A stretch of DNA of 64,000 nt from NCBI RefSeq assembly GCF_023276435.1, contig NZ_JALLPO010000001.1, positions 1 to 64,000 on the forward strand, in the 5' to 3' direction. The DNA is from Sphaerisporangium perillae. Lineage in GTDB: Bacteria; Actinomycetota; Actinomycetes; Streptosporangiales; Streptosporangiaceae. This document shows, piece after piece, positions 7,135 through 16,917 of this stretch. The position numbers and the translations under genes were made by a program. Under the pieces are notes generated by a model. That model made no database searches. It saw only the letters and a list, made by a program, of their open reading frames with translations, and was not told the origin of the DNA. Numbering within the stretch: position 1 is the first letter of the stretch; every line of letters starts with the position of its first letter.

Positions 7135-7977
7135 TCACTCGCTGATGATGATGAGGGTGCCGAGGGGGAGGTGGGAGACGGCGTCCAGGCCGTCTTTGGG
7201 GAGGCGGACGCAGCCGTGGGAGACGGCCTGGCCGAAGATGCTCTTGTCGGGCCAGCCGTGCAGGCCGATGGTGCCCGGGCCGCCTTCGAAGGTCTGCAGC
7301 TTCTCCGAGTGCGCGCCGAGCGGCAGGATCACCGGGCTGTAGTCGACGCCGGACGGTGAGAGGGAGGCGAGCAGGAAGGTGCGGCCGACCGGGGTGGGCG
7401 TCTCCTTGGTGCCGATGCCCACCGGCCACGATCCCGTCTCCTGCCCGTCCTTGAGCACGGTGAGCCGCCGGGATGAGAGGTCGATGCGCACCTGGTAGGG
7501 GCTGCGGGTCTGCTTGGTCTTGCCGTCGCCGGTGTGGATCCAGCCGGTCGACCCGTTGGGCCTGCTGGGCAGGAGGACCCGCATCCAGTCCGGGCGGGCC
7601 TCGACCACGGGCAGCCAGGTGGGGGCGTCGAGCTGGGTGGCCGGGACCACCGCGATCGGCGCGCCGCCGGGGTCGGCGTACACGACCTTGGCGGCCTGCG
7701 GGTGCACTACGAGCCCGTCGTTGGCGGCAAAGGGCTGGGGATCGCGTTGCGCCTTGCGGATGGTGGTCCACGTCGTCGAGCGGGGGAGGGCGGCGAGCTG
7801 CTTCGCGGTCAGCTGCACCGGGGCGACTGGCTTGGCCGACGGGGCCGGCGGCGTGGCGAGCTCGCGGTCGAACTTCCAGTTGGTGAAGAGGACGAGTGTC
7901 GCCAAGCCGACCAGGACCGTGGCCGCCACCGCGGCGATGATGACAGTGGTACGAGTGGATCGACGGCGAACGTACAT
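7135..7977 (-). CDS. L,D-transpeptidase (YkuD family), membrane anchored
   Basis: 280 residues. A short basic N-terminus and one hydrophobic helix (about 10-30) anchor the protein outside the membrane. The C-terminal YkuD domain shows HGWPDKSIFG, followed by SHGCVRLP with catalytic Cys256. Such enzymes make 3-3 peptidoglycan cross-links or attach proteins to peptidoglycan. The residues between anchor and domain form a linker plus a strand-rich segment. It is convergent with the AraC gene (13 bases apart). The start ATG at 7977 gives a clean anchor. Confidence 0.85.
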   Translation of the reverse strand: MYVRRRSTRTTVIIAAVAATVLVGLATLVLFTNWKFDRELATPPAPSAKPVAPVQLTAKQLAALPRSTTWTTIRKAQRDPQPFAANDGLVVHPQAAKVVYADPGGAPIAVVPATQLDAPTWLPVVEARPDWMRVLLPSRPNGSTGWIHTGDGKTKQTRSPYQVRIDLSSRRLTVLKDGQETGSWPVGIGTKETPTPVGRTFLLASLSPSGVDYSPVILPLGAHSEKLQTFEGGPGTIGLHGWPDKSIFGQAVSHGCVRLPKDGLDAVSHLPLGTLIIISE

Positions 7978-8145
7978 GGGACCCCCTGGAGTACTGGCTA
8001 CTGCTCTTCGTGATCGGTGGAACGAAGGGACCGGGGCGGGGGGTTGGGGCCCGTCGGCCCGGCTGGGAGGTGTGGGGGTAGTGCTCGCGCTAGGTGCCGA
8101 CGGCTCGGCCGTCGGGGTAGGGCAGGACCGGAGGGGTGGAGGCCC

Positions 8146-8229
8146 GAGGGCCCGACCGGATGGACCGGGCGGGCCCTCTGAGTTCCCGGGACGGTGGAGG
8201 GCCCGACCGGATGGACCGGGCGGGCCCTC
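8146..8229 (-). repeat. Duplicated 51-bp unit, each copy carrying the same hairpin (tandem terminators)
   Basis: Two near-identical copies with a period of 51 bases lie just past the stop codon of the next gene. Each contains a stem GAGGGCCCG pairing with CGGGCCCTC around a 15-base loop (8146-8178 and 8197-8229). The copies differ only by a T insertion after the second stem. They probably act as tandem transcription terminators for the gene at 8251-9315. The remaining bases up to 7977 show nothing else. Confidence 0.7.
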
Positions 8230-8250
8230 TTGAGTTCCCGGGACGGTGGA

Positions 8251-9315
8251 TCAACCCGTCACGGCGAAATGCTGGACCGGCCTGTGCACAGGCTTGTGGT
8301 AGTGCTTCTTGACCTGGTGCGGCTTCTCGTAGTGGTGCTCGTGCTCCGGGACCCACCGGTTGCGACGGGCGTCCCAGTGGGAGGAGTTGGAGTGGTGGCC
8401 GCCGCCCGCGTCGTAGAAGCCCTCGACGTGACGGCGGATGCCCCTGTCGATCAGGGTCGTGAAGTCCCTGTTGTGGTGGTGCCACCACTTCTCGCAACGG
8501 CGGCGCAGGTCGTCCCTGTCCTGGCGGTTCATGTTGTCGCCGGACGAGGAGTCCTGGTCGTCCTCGAAGTTGTGCTTGAATCGACGGCAGCGGTGACCGA
8601 GGTCCTCATCGTCACGGTTGTGGTCGGTGAACTTCTCGTCGTCGCCGTCATCGTCATTCTCGTCATCCTGGACATCGTCCTGCTTCTTCACCTCCTTCGC
8701 CTTCTTGGGCTCTGCCTTCTTCTTCTCCTCTTCTTGATGCTTCTTCCAGTCGTCTTCCTTCTTCTTGTGCCACCACTCTTCCTTCTTCTTGTCCTCCTCC
8801 TTCTTCATGTCGTCTCCATCGACCCTTACGGCCGTCGAGGAGGTGCTGGTGGCGAAGGAGGTGTTGCCCACGTAGGTGGCGGTGATGTTGTGCGTGCCCT
8901 CGTCCAGCAGGACGGTGAGGGTGGCCCGGCCGGCCCCTTCGAGCGGGACGGTGCCCAGGTCCCGGGTGCCGTCACGGAAGACGACGTTGCCCGTGGGAAG
9001 GATGTTGGTGCCGGTCCCCGCCACCGTGGCGGTGAGGGTGACCGGGTTGCCCCTGCGGGCCGGATTCTGCGACACGGTCAGTGTCGTGGTCGTCGTGATG
9101 GCTACCCGTGCGGTGACGGCGAACCCGTGCTTCACGGGCGCGGCCGGAAGCAGGGATGCCGCCTTCGTGCCGAGGTCCTGCGGGGCCGCGATCGCGCTCG
9201 CACTGCCAGGTGCCGCGGCGAGTGCGCCCATCGCGAGAGCGCCCGTGAGAGCTGCCGTCAGCCATGAACGACCGACATTACGTTGTAGAGAGCGTGGGTG
9301 ACCGACGTCTATCAT
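8251..9315 (-). CDS. Secreted protein: Ig-like domain plus highly charged, His-rich tail
   Basis: 354 residues from the ATG at 9315, chosen for its AAGGA 9 bases upstream; an in-frame ATG at 9357 would add a hydrophilic stretch before the signal peptide. Signal peptide about 1-42; bacterial Ig-like (Big_3/5-like) domain about 75-165 (TTLTVSQNPARRGNPVTLTA, LPTGNVVFRDG, TATYVG). Residues 167-240 are almost all Lys, Glu and Asp, shifting from a mixed K/E helix-like block to an acidic D-run. Residues 240-300 carry two Cys (243, 274) and Trp/His clusters. The last 50 residues are His-rich (14 His). No function is assigned; the tail suggests ion or metal binding, or cell-wall electrostatic binding. 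Confidence 0.7.
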   Translation of the reverse strand: MIDVGHPRSLQRNVGRSWLTAALTGALAMGALAAAPGSASAIAAPQDLGTKAASLLPAAPVKHGFAVTARVAITTTTTLTVSQNPARRGNPVTLTATVAGTGTNILPTGNVVFRDGTRDLGTVPLEGAGRATLTVLLDEGTHNITATYVGNTSFATSTSSTAVRVDGDDMKKEEDKKKEEWWHKKKEDDWKKHQEEEKKKAEPKKAKEVKKQDDVQDDENDDDGDDEKFTDHNRDDEDLGHRCRRFKHNFEDDQDSSSGDNMNRQDRDDLRRRCEKWWHHHNRDFTTLIDRGIRRHVEGFYDAGGGHHSNSSHWDARRNRWVPEHEHHYEKPHQVKKHYHKPVHRPVQHFAVTG

Positions 9316-9853
9316 AAAGCGGTCCTTTTCTTTTTGCAGTTCAAAGTAAAGGAGCACCTCGATGCTGGCGCGCCTGCATGTCCGACCCTACTCATGGTCG
9401 ACCTCAATACCGTTGTCCGACATGCGGGAGATTCGCGCTAGCAGCGAGGTAATGGTAAAAAATAGAAGGCCACTACTCTGCCATTTTTCCTGATAAATCG
9501 GGCGGCATCTCGCACTCCCCGCACGTCGGAACCCCTACGGCGTCGGGGAAAGCGTCGTTGAGTAAAAATCGGGCGACCTGGTTCAGCGAATCAGCGAGTC
9601 CGCTCGAATTTCTCGTGGTGCCCGCGTGTCCGGCCGGGCGCCGTGCGGCGATTTGGTGGGGATCGCGGTGTTATTCCGATAACCGCCGCAGGCATGGCGA
9701 TCGCGCTGAAGTGAATGCGATGAGGCCGAGGACTGCTATCCGGGAATTCGCGGCGGGTCGCGGCGGTTCCTTCCGCGGGACCGGCCAGGGCGACCGCCCG
9801 CCTAAGGGGCGGCCTCAAGAGAGCGGGCCGCGGCGCGGGGATAGGGTTCGGCC
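9316..9853. other. 538-base gene-free region, relatively AT-rich
   Basis: No coding region recognised. The stretch about 9440-9580 is clearly more A+T-rich than its surroundings and should hold the promoter of the charged secreted protein. An imperfect inverted repeat, CATGTCCGAC near 9379 and GTCCGACATG near 9416, could be an operator. A long leader is possible; I could not match it to a known riboswitch. Confidence 0.4.
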
Positions 9854-10828
9854 ATGTTCGCCGTAACGTGCACACGTACCGACCCCGACAACCCTCTCGC
9901 CGGGCTCACGCTCGGCGAGCACCCCGAGCCGAAGCTGCCCGAGGGGTGGACGACGGTGACCGTCAGGGCCACCGCGCTGAACCACCATGATCTGTGGACC
10001 CTCAAGGGCGTCGGCATCCGCCAGGACCGGCTCCCGATCGTCCTCGGGTGCGACGCCGCCGGCGTGGACGAGGACGGGAACGAGGTCATCGTCCACTCGG
10101 TGATCGGCACTCCGGTCAACGGGGACGAGACCCTGGACCCCAAGCGCTCGTTGCTGTCGGAGGTGCACGACGGCACGTTCGCCGAGCGGGTCGCGGTGCC
10201 GCGCGGGAACCTGGTGCCCAAGCCCGCCGCGCTGTCGTTCGAAGAGGCCGCGTGCCTGCCGACGGCGTGGCTGACCGCCTACCGGATGCTGTTCGACAAG
10301 GCGGGGCTGCAGCCGGGATCCACCGTGCTGGTGCAGGGAGCGGGTGGCGGGGTGGCCACCGCCCTCATCGCCCTCGGCCGCGCCGGCGGCTACCGTGTAT
10401 GGGCGACGAGCCGTTCGGAGGAGAAGCGGGCCAGGGCGCTGGAGCTCGGCGCGGACCAGGTGTTCACGCCCGGAGCCCGCCTTCCCGAGCGGGTGGACGC
10501 CGTGATGGAGACCGTGGGGCAGGCCACCTGGGACCACTCCCTGAAATCGCTGCGCCCGGGCGGACGCGTCGTGGTCTCCGGCGCGACGAGCGGCGCGGTC
10601 CCCCCGGCCGACCTCAACCGGGTGTTCTTCCTCCAGCTCTCGGTGGTCGGCTCCACGATGGGGACGCGCGACCAGCTCGGGCGGCTCGCCACGTTCCTGG
10701 AGCAGACCGGCGTACGCCCGACGGTGGACCGGGTGCTGCCGCTGGGACAGGCCGAGGCGGGGTTCGCCGCACTCGAGCAGGGCGAGGTCTTCGGGAAGAT
10801 CGTCTTCACGCTGCCCGCGGGCGGCTGA
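9854..10828 (+). CDS. Quinone-oxidoreductase-like medium-chain dehydrogenase (zinc-free MDR)
   Basis: 324 residues. The GroES-like N-terminal part (VRATALNHHDLWTLKGVG, GCDAAGVDEDGNEV) lacks the Cys and His pattern of structural and catalytic zinc sites. The Rossmann part has VLVQGAGGGVATALIALGRAGG, and the C-terminus ends with LPLGQAEAGFAALEQGEVFGKIV, typical of NADPH:quinone reductase relatives. It probably reduces a quinone or an enone with NAD(P)H; the substrate is unknown. It stands alone and is convergent with the PadR operon. ATG at 9854 follows a GGGGATAGGG leader. Confidence 0.8.
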   Translation: MFAVTCTRTDPDNPLAGLTLGEHPEPKLPEGWTTVTVRATALNHHDLWTLKGVGIRQDRLPIVLGCDAAGVDEDGNEVIVHSVIGTPVNGDETLDPKRSLLSEVHDGTFAERVAVPRGNLVPKPAALSFEEAACLPTAWLTAYRMLFDKAGLQPGSTVLVQGAGGGVATALIALGRAGGYRVWATSRSEEKRARALELGADQVFTPGARLPERVDAVMETVGQATWDHSLKSLRPGGRVVVSGATSGAVPPADLNRVFFLQLSVVGSTMGTRDQLGRLATFLEQTGVRPTVDRVLPLGQAEAGFAALEQGEVFGKIVFTLPAGG

Positions 10829-10975
10829 CCGGCCTTCGGGCTGGGTCCTCTGAACGGGGGGTGGCGGGGGACGGGGCCTCCGCCACCGGCTGGACGGCTT
10901 CCGGCTCCTCGTCCCATGGTGCGCGCGGCTGCGGACCCAGTCGGAGCAGCGGGGGGCGGAAGCCGTACAGGATCA

Positions 10976-11752
10976 TCATCGGAGTGCGGAGCGGATCCGG
11001 GTGGCGGCTTCGTACAGAGCGTCCTGGGCCGTGGCCAGGGCCTCTTCGCTCACCGATGAGGCCGCCGCCGCGCCGCGGATCTCCTCGACGAACTCCGCCA
11101 GCATCTGCCCGAGCTGGGCGTCGCGGTCCTGGGAACCGTGGCCCTGCCAGGTGCCTCCCCAGACGCCGCGCAGCCAGTCCTGCTTCCAGCGCTGGGACTC
11201 CTCCTTCCACACCCGCTTCTGGCGCTCGAACTCCAGCTTCTGCTCCTTCCAGGTCTGCTTCTGCTCGCGCCAGGCCTGGCGGTAGTCCTCCTTTGCGGCG
11301 CGGATGTCGTCCTTCGCGGCACGGACGTCGTCCCTGGCCTGGTGATGCTCCTCGCGGCCGCCCTGGCGCACCTCGCGGGCCATCTGGGTCAGCTCGTCGC
11401 GCAGGGACCGCACGGTGTCGCGGACGTCCTCCTTGACCTCGCGGGCGATGTCGCGGACCGACTGGGAGATCTCCTGCTCCAGCTCGGCCAGTTCGTCCAT
11501 GCGGGCCGAAAGCTCGGCGCGGCCCTTGTCGGTGATGGTGAAGACCTTCTTGCCGTCCACGACCTCGTGGGTGACCAGGCCCTCCTCCTCCAGGCGGGCC
11601 AGCCGGGGGTAGATCGTGCCGGGAGAGGGCGAGTAGACGCCGAGGAAGCGGTCCTGCAGGAGGCGGATCACCTCGTAACCGTGTCTCGGGCTCTCCTCCA
11701 GCAGCTTGAGCAGGTACAGCCGGAGGCGTCCATGGGCGAAGACGGGGCTCAC
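10976..11752 (-). CDS. PadR-family regulator with long coiled-coil extension
   Basis: 258 residues. Residues 1-85 are a PadR winged helix (LRLYLLKLLEESPRHGYEVIRLL, SPSPGTIYPRLARLEEEGLV, KKVFTITDKGRAEL). From about 90 to 205 there is a long charged coiled coil, with repeats of D-x-R-A-A-K-D and W-R-E-Q-K/W-K-E-Q-K, much longer than the usual PadR dimerisation helix pair. The start codon overlaps the stop of the DUF4097 gene by four bases (ATGA), so it is the second gene of that operon and likely represses it. Confidence 0.85.
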   Translation of the reverse strand: MSPVFAHGRLRLYLLKLLEESPRHGYEVIRLLQDRFLGVYSPSPGTIYPRLARLEEEGLVTHEVVDGKKVFTITDKGRAELSARMDELAELEQEISQSVRDIAREVKEDVRDTVRSLRDELTQMAREVRQGGREEHHQARDDVRAAKDDIRAAKEDYRQAWREQKQTWKEQKLEFERQKRVWKEESQRWKQDWLRGVWGGTWQGHGSQDRDAQLGQMLAEFVEEIRGAAAASSVSEEALATAQDALYEAATRIRSALR

Positions 11753-12543
11753 TGGTCTCTCCTCAGAAGCGTCACATCGGCCGACACAGTGGTGGCCGAC
11801 AGGGAGGCCATCCCCCCGCCGAGCCGGCCGGACACCGATTTCGCGCCCGGGCGGCTGGAGTTGCCGAGGCCGGAGAACGCGGTGTGCAGCCTGCCCGATG
11901 TCGAGCGCAGGGAGACGTCGGTGTCGACCGACTGTGGCAGCCGTATGACGATGGATCCGGAAATGCTGTGCAGGGTGACGTGGCCGGTCGGCGGCAGCTC
12001 CAGGTCGGCCGTGATGCGGCCGGACACCGTGTTGGCGCGCAGGCGGCGCGGTGTCCCGCCGGCGACCGTCAGCTCGCCCGCCACGCTGGTGAACGTCAGG
12101 TCGCCCGCCAGGCCGCGGCTCTCGACCGCGCCGGACACCGTCTCGGCCTCGATCTCGCCGCTGACCCCGTCGAGCACGATCTCACCGGACACGCTCTTGA
12201 CGTTCGTGCGCCGCTCGAAGCCGGCGACCACCGCGGAGGCGGAGATGACGCCCGCCTGGACCGGGCAGTCCTTGGGGACGGTGAGGGTCAGCGTGGTGTC
12301 GCGCCGGCCCGGCCGCAGCCAGCCGAGGATGCCGTCCCAGGTCAGGTCCTTGTACGCCACCGTCAGGCGGCCGTTCTCGTCATGCTCCACCATGAGCGGA
12401 GGTGTCCCGATGTCGCTCACCTCGAGGCTGGGCGGGCCGTCGCTCGCCAGCACGGCCAGGCGGCCGGCGACGATGCGGACGTTCAACTCGCTCACCGCCT
12501 CGAAGATCAGTGTCTCAGGCTTCTCGATGGTCCATTTGGGCAT
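11749..12543 (-). CDS. DUF4097 beta-repeat protein
   Basis: 264 residues from the ATG at 12543, which has AAGGG 8 bases upstream. The body is a series of short beta-strand repeats of the type SVSGEIVLDGVSGEIEAETVS and ADLELPPTGHVTLHSISGSI, the DUF4097 parallel beta-helix-like pattern. No signal peptide or membrane segment, so it is probably cytoplasmic. Family function is unknown; DUF4097 genes often sit with PadR genes and with envelope-stress-like operons. It is first in a two-gene operon with the PadR regulator. Confidence 0.8.
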   Translation of the reverse strand: MPKWTIEKPETLIFEAVSELNVRIVAGRLAVLASDGPPSLEVSDIGTPPLMVEHDENGRLTVAYKDLTWDGILGWLRPGRRDTTLTLTVPKDCPVQAGVISASAVVAGFERRTNVKSVSGEIVLDGVSGEIEAETVSGAVESRGLAGDLTFTSVAGELTVAGGTPRRLRANTVSGRITADLELPPTGHVTLHSISGSIVIRLPQSVDTDVSLRSTSGRLHTAFSGLGNSSRPGAKSVSGRLGGGMASLSATTVSADVTLLRRDQ

Positions 12544-12584
12544 GGTCTCGCCCTTCGACGGCTCTGCACGGTCATCTGTATAAG

Positions 12585-12627
12585 ACACGATATATCGCGT
12601 CGGCCAAAAGTCAAGATGTATCGCGTT
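12585..12627 (-). promoter_or_regulatory. Candidate PadR operator: palindrome CGATATATCG plus a partial direct copy
   Basis: CGATATATCG (12588-12597) is a perfect palindrome, extendable to ACACGATATATCGCGT with one mismatched pair. A second, degenerate copy GATGTATCGCGT lies 26 bases further upstream (from 12615). The pair is 42-84 bases ahead of the DUF4097 start, where a promoter would be. AT-rich dyads of this type suit PadR proteins. Autoregulation by the operon's own PadR is inferred. Confidence 0.5.
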
Positions 12628-12675
12628 GCGCCGTGGGAGGCCCGGGGAGACGCGGACCGGCAGGTGTGCGGGTGG

Positions 12676-12858
12676 TCAGTCGTCCTCGTCCTCGTCGTCG
12701 AGGCGGGCGAGCCAGGTGGCGAGCCGTTCGACGGGGATCTCGAACTCGGGGTTCAGGTCGACGAACTCGCGTAGCCGCTCGGCGAGCCACGTGATGCCGA
12801 CCTCCTCCTCGCCGCGCCGCTCGACCAGCTCTTCGATACCCCTATCGGTGAAATACAT
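12676..12858 (-). CDS. Small conserved acidic protein (DUF6104-like) beside kgd
   Basis: 60 residues: MYFTDRGIEELVERRGEEEV, then ITWLAERLREFVDLNPEFE and a DDEDEDD tail. A GGAG 5 bases upstream of the ATG at 12858 marks the start; the open frame continues upstream but is low quality and would overlap the kgd 3' end. Small proteins of this kind are found next to kgd in streptomycetes and relatives. The role is unknown. It is separated from kgd by a strong hairpin, so it may have its own promoter. Confidence 0.7.
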   Translation of the reverse strand: MYFTDRGIEELVERRGEEEVGITWLAERLREFVDLNPEFEIPVERLATWLARLDDEDEDD

Positions 12859-12888
12859 CACATCTCCATGGCATAAGCGGATATATGG

Positions 12889-12924
12889 GGAAGTCCCCCA
12901 CAGGACGATCTGCGGGGGACTTCC
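12889..12924 (-). terminator. Hairpin downstream of kgd
   Basis: An 11-bp perfect stem GGAAGTCCCCC pairing with GGGGGACTTCC, with a 14-base loop, 27 bases past the kgd stop codon on the minus strand. Confidence 0.75.
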
Positions 12925-12950
12925 ACATGCTGACGGTGACCGGCGTCCCG

Positions 12951-15900
12951 TTAGCCGAGGCTCTGCGTGACGATCTGCTCGAGCTCGGCATCGTGGGAGG
13001 CGTGTGAACCGGTCGCCGGGGAGGAGTTGGCCGGACGCGACACCCGGCGGAGCCGCCGGCCGTCGAGCAGGCCGGGGTCCTCGGTGAACTTCAGGGCGAG
13101 GTACGGCCACGGACCCATGTTGATCGGCTCGTCCTGGGCCCAGACCAGCTCGGTGTCGGCGCCGTAGCGGGAGAGCTCGGTGCGCAGCTCCTCGGCCGGG
13201 AACGGGTAGAGCCGTTCCAGCCGCACGATCGCCACATCCCCGCGCTCCTGCTTGTCACGGGCGCCCGCCAGGTCGTAGTAGACCCTGCCGGAGCAGAGCA
13301 CCACGCGCCGGACGTTCGACGGAGTGACGGTGGAGTCGCCGATCACCGGACGGAACGCGCCGGAGGTGAACTCGGCCGACGCCGAGGCCGCCGCCTTGAG
13401 GCGCAGCAGCGACTTCGGCGTGAAGACGACCAGCGGCCGGTGGCGGTTCGACAGCACCTGCCAGCGGAGCAGGTGGAAGTAGTTCGCCGGGGTGCTCGGC
13501 TGCGCCACCGTCATGTTGTCCTGCGCGCATATCTGCAGGAACCGCTCGATGCGGGCCGAGGAGTGGTCGGGACCCTGGCCCTCGTAGCCGTGCGGCAGCA
13601 GCAGCACGATCGAGGAGCGCTGGCCCCACTTCTGCTCACCCGAGGAGATGAACTCGTCGATGATCGACTGAGCGCCGTTGGCGAAGTCGCCGAACTGCGC
13701 CTCCCAGGCCACCAAGGCGTCCGGGCGCACGACGCTGTAGCCGTACTCGAAGCCCATGGCCGCGAACTCCGACAGCAGGGAGTCGTAGACGTAGAACTTC
13801 GTGGTGCCCTGGTTGAAGGACTTCAGCGGCGTGTGGTCCTCGCCGGTGACCCGGTCGACCAGCACGGCGTGCCGCTGGCCGAAGGTGCCGCGGCGGGAGT
13901 CCTGCCCGACGAGGCGGACGGGACGGCCGTCGATCAGCAGGGAGCCGAAGGCCAGGGTCTCGCCCATGGCCCAGTCGATGGCGTCCTCGCTGACCATCTG
14001 ACCGCGGCGCTGGAGCACCGGGGCCAGACGCGGGTGGACCGTGAAGCCCTCGGGCATCGTGAGCTGCGTCTCGACGACCCGCTTGATCGTCTCCTCGGAG
14101 ATGCCCGTCGAGGTGTCGTCGTGCGACCACGGCACCACCTCGCCGACGGCGGGCTTGACGACCGCGCCCGGCTCCAGGGGCTTCTTGCCGGCCTCGCGGG
14201 TCTCGGTGAAGGCCCGCTCGAGCTGCTCCTGGTAGTCGCGGAGGGCCTGCTCGGCCTCCTCCACCGTGATGTCGCCCCGGCCGATCAGCGCCTCGGTGTA
14301 CAGCTTGCGGATCGACCGCTTGGCGTCGATCAGGTCGTACATCAGGGGCTGGGTGAAGCTCGGGTTGTCGGTCTCGTTGTGGCCGCGGCGGCGGTAGCAG
14401 ACGAGGTCGATGACGACGTCCTTGCGGAACGTCTGGCGGTACTCGTAGGCGAGCCGGCCCACGCGGACGACGGCCTCGGGGTCGTCGCCGTTGACGTGGA
14501 AGATCGGCGCCTGGATCATGCGGGCGACGTCGGTGGCGTACACGCTCGACCGCGACGAGGCGGGAGAGGTGGTGAAGCCGACCTGGTTGTTGACCACGAC
14601 GTGCACCGTGCCGCCGGTGCGGTAGCCCCGCAGCTGCGACAGGTGGAGCGTCTCGGCCACCACGCCCTGCCCGGCGAAGGCCGCGTCACCGTGCACGAGC
14701 ACCGGGAGGACGGTGAAGCCCTCCTCGCCGCGCTCCAGGAGGTCCTGCTTGGCGCGGACGACGCCTTCGAGGACCGGGTCGACGGCCTCGAGGTGGGACG
14801 GGTTGGCCACGACCGACGCGGCGATCTTCTTGCCGGTCGGCGTGGTGAAGTCGCCGGAGGCGCCGAGGTGGTACTTCACGTCACCCGAGCCGTGGGCGCT
14901 GCGCGGGTCCATGTTGCCCTCGAACTCGCCGAACACCTGGGCGTAGGACTTGCCGACGATGTTGGCGAGGACGTTCAGCCGGCCGCGGTGGGCCATGCCG
15001 ATCACGACCTCGTCGAGCGCCTCCTCGGCCGCGGAGCTGATCACCGAGTCGAGCAGCGGGATCAGCGACTCGCCGCCCTCGAGGGAGAAGCGCTTCTGCC
15101 CGACGTACTTGGTCTGCAGGAACGTCTCGAACGCCTCGGAGGTGTTGAGCCGGCGGAGGATGTGCAGCTGCTCCTCGCGGCTCGGCCGGAGGTGGGGCTT
15201 CTCGACCTTGTTCTGGATCCAGGCCCGCTCTTCGGGGTTCTGGATGTGCATGTACTCGATGCCGACCGTGCGGCAGTAGGAGTCGCGCAGCACGCCGAGG
15301 ATGTCGCGCAGCTTCATCAGCGGCTTGCCGCCGAACCCGCCGGTGGCGAACTCGCGCTCGAGATCCCACAGCGTCAGCCCGTGCGACTTGATGTCGAGGT
15401 CGGGGTGCTTGCGCTGGTTGTACTCGAGCGGGTCGGTGTCGGCCATGAGGTGGCCGCGCACGCGGTAGGCGTGGATCAGCTCGATGACGCGGGCCGACTT
15501 GGCCACGTCGTCGTCGTGGGTCGCCGAGATGTCCTGGACCCAGCGGATCGGCTCGTACGGGATGCGCAGCGACTGGAAGATCTCGTCGTAGAACCCGTCC
15601 TGGCCGAGCAGGAGCTGGTGGATGCGGCGCAGGAAGTCGCCCGACTGCGCGCCCTGGATGATGCGGTGGTCATAGGTGCTGGTCAGCGTCATGACCTTGC
15701 TCACCGCGAGGCGGTTGAGCGTCTCGGGGGAGGCGCCCTGGTATTCGGCGGGGTACTCCATCGCGCCGACACCGATGATCGTGCCCTGGCCCTGCATCAG
15801 GCGGGGGACCGAATGGACGGTGCCGATGGTGCCGGGGTTGGTCAGGCTGATCGTGGTGCCCGCGAAGTCGTCGACGCCGAGCTTGCCGGCCCGTGCCTTG

Positions 15901-16649
15901 CGGACGATCTCCTCGTACGCCGTCCAGAACTGGCGGAAGTCCATCGACTCGGCGCCCTTGATCGACGGCACGAGGAGCTGGCGGGTGCCGTCGCTCTTCT
16001 GCACGTCGATGGCGAGACCGAGGCCGACGTGCTCGGGCTTGACCAGGGTCGGCTTGCCGTCGACCTCGGTGTAGGAGTGGTTCATGTCCGGCATCGCGGC
16101 GAGCGCCTTGACGATCGCGTAGCCGATGATGTGGGTGAACGACACCTTGCCGCCGCGACCGCGCGACAGATGGTTGTTGATGACGATGCGGTTGTCGATG
16201 AGCAGCTTCGCCGGGACCACGCGGACGCTCGTGGCGGTGGGGACCGCCAGGCTGAGGTCCATGTTGGCCGCGGTGCGCGCGGCGGCGCCGCGCAACCGAA
16301 CCTGCTCTGCCGCCGACGGGGCCGCCGCGGCGGGCTTGGCCTTGTCGGCCTGCGAGCTCGGAGCCGGAGTCGTCGTGGGGGTCTTGGGAGCGGCCTTCGC
16401 CGGTGCGACCGGCTTCGCCGGCGGTGCGGTGGTGGTCCGGGGAGCGGCGTCGGCCGTCGCGCCGTTGGACCCCGCAGGCGCCGCCGTGCGGCTCGTACCG
16501 GAATCGGGGTTGTAGTCAGCGAAGAAGTTCCACCAGGCACGGTCGACAGACTCCGGGTCCTGGAGGTACTTCTGGTACAGCTCGTCGACAAGCCACTCGT
16601 TTTGGCCAAAGTTGGTCAATGGGTTTGTCCGCGACGACTCAGACGACAC
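12951..16649 (-). CDS. kgd: Multifunctional 2-oxoglutarate decarboxylase/dehydrogenase (E1 with fused E2-type domain)
   Basis: 1232 residues, the size of mycobacterial Kgd. An N-terminal E1 segment ([20 protein letters not shown]) is followed by an Ala/Pro/Lys linker (about 50-115). Next comes an E2-like acyltransferase domain without a lipoyl domain (about 125-360, [21 protein letters not shown]), then the ThDP-dependent E1 (about 375-1232: [44 protein letters not shown]). It catalyses entry of 2-oxoglutarate into the TCA cycle as E1o; in actinobacteria it also makes succinic semialdehyde, and it is controlled by GarA-type FHA proteins (established for mycobacteria). The start is GTG at 16649, where homology begins; the Shine-Dalgarno is weak. 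It is a chromosomal housekeeping gene. Confidence 0.95.
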   Translation of the reverse strand: MSSESSRTNPLTNFGQNEWLVDELYQKYLQDPESVDRAWWNFFADYNPDSGTSRTAAPAGSNGATADAAPRTTTAPPAKPVAPAKAAPKTPTTTPAPSSQADKAKPAAAAPSAAEQVRLRGAAARTAANMDLSLAVPTATSVRVVPAKLLIDNRIVINNHLSRGRGGKVSFTHIIGYAIVKALAAMPDMNHSYTEVDGKPTLVKPEHVGLGLAIDVQKSDGTRQLLVPSIKGAESMDFRQFWTAYEEIVRKARAGKLGVDDFAGTTISLTNPGTIGTVHSVPRLMQGQGTIIGVGAMEYPAEYQGASPETLNRLAVSKVMTLTSTYDHRIIQGAQSGDFLRRIHQLLLGQDGFYDEIFQSLRIPYEPIRWVQDISATHDDDVAKSARVIELIHAYRVRGHLMADTDPLEYNQRKHPDLDIKSHGLTLWDLEREFATGGFGGKPLMKLRDILGVLRDSYCRTVGIEYMHIQNPEERAWIQNKVEKPHLRPSREEQLHILRRLNTSEAFETFLQTKYVGQKRFSLEGGESLIPLLDSVISSAAEEALDEVVIGMAHRGRLNVLANIVGKSYAQVFGEFEGNMDPRSAHGSGDVKYHLGASGDFTTPTGKKIAASVVANPSHLEAVDPVLEGVVRAKQDLLERGEEGFTVLPVLVHGDAAFAGQGVVAETLHLSQLRGYRTGGTVHVVVNNQVGFTTSPASSRSSVYATDVARMIQAPIFHVNGDDPEAVVRVGRLAYEYRQTFRKDVVIDLVCYRRRGHNETDNPSFTQPLMYDLIDAKRSIRKLYTEALIGRGDITVEEAEQALRDYQEQLERAFTETREAGKKPLEPGAVVKPAVGEVVPWSHDDTSTGISEETIKRVVETQLTMPEGFTVHPRLAPVLQRRGQMVSEDAIDWAMGETLAFGSLLIDGRPVRLVGQDSRRGTFGQRHAVLVDRVTGEDHTPLKSFNQGTTKFYVYDSLLSEFAAMGFEYGYSVVRPDALVAWEAQFGDFANGAQSIIDEFISSGEQKWGQRSSIVLLLPHGYEGQGPDHSSARIERFLQICAQDNMTVAQPSTPANYFHLLRWQVLSNRHRPLVVFTPKSLLRLKAAASASAEFTSGAFRPVIGDSTVTPSNVRRVVLCSGRVYYDLAGARDKQERGDVAIVRLERLYPFPAEELRTELSRYGADTELVWAQDEPINMGPWPYLALKFTEDPGLLDGRRLRRVSRPANSSPATGSHASHDAELEQIVTQSLG

Positions 16650-16917
16650 GGCGGAAATCGCCCTCTTCCGCAGATCGGCGTTGTTGATTAGAGAACCTGT
16701 CCAAGGCTACTCGCCCAAATTAGTGGCGTGTGCGCTCTCGGGGTCGGCTCACGGACCCGATCATCCCAGGACCGTTCAAACTGGTCACGCTCGGGTAGCC
16801 AGTCCGGGGGGTGAGGGCATGCTTACCCCAAGGGCCGGTTCCTCTCGCGTCACCGGGTATGAGTGTGCCACCCCGGGACAGGACGAGGTCAGGCGGGGCC
16901 ATGAGTCTCGGCCCGCG

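Noticed and set aside
9358-9553. A riboswitch (for example c-di-AMP type) upstream of the charged secreted protein
   Set aside because: I looked on the minus strand for conserved cores and found no convincing match; only an AT-rich leader and a short dyad.
13440-16691. A very long open frame on the plus strand opposite kgd
   Set aside because: kgd is a clear gene in the opposite direction; high G+C at third positions keeps antisense frames open. The translation is Val/Gly/Arg-rich without any domain. Similar long antisense frames opposite the 17.8-20.5 kb, 29.6-32.9 kb and 54.4-57.4 kb genes were rejected for the same reason.
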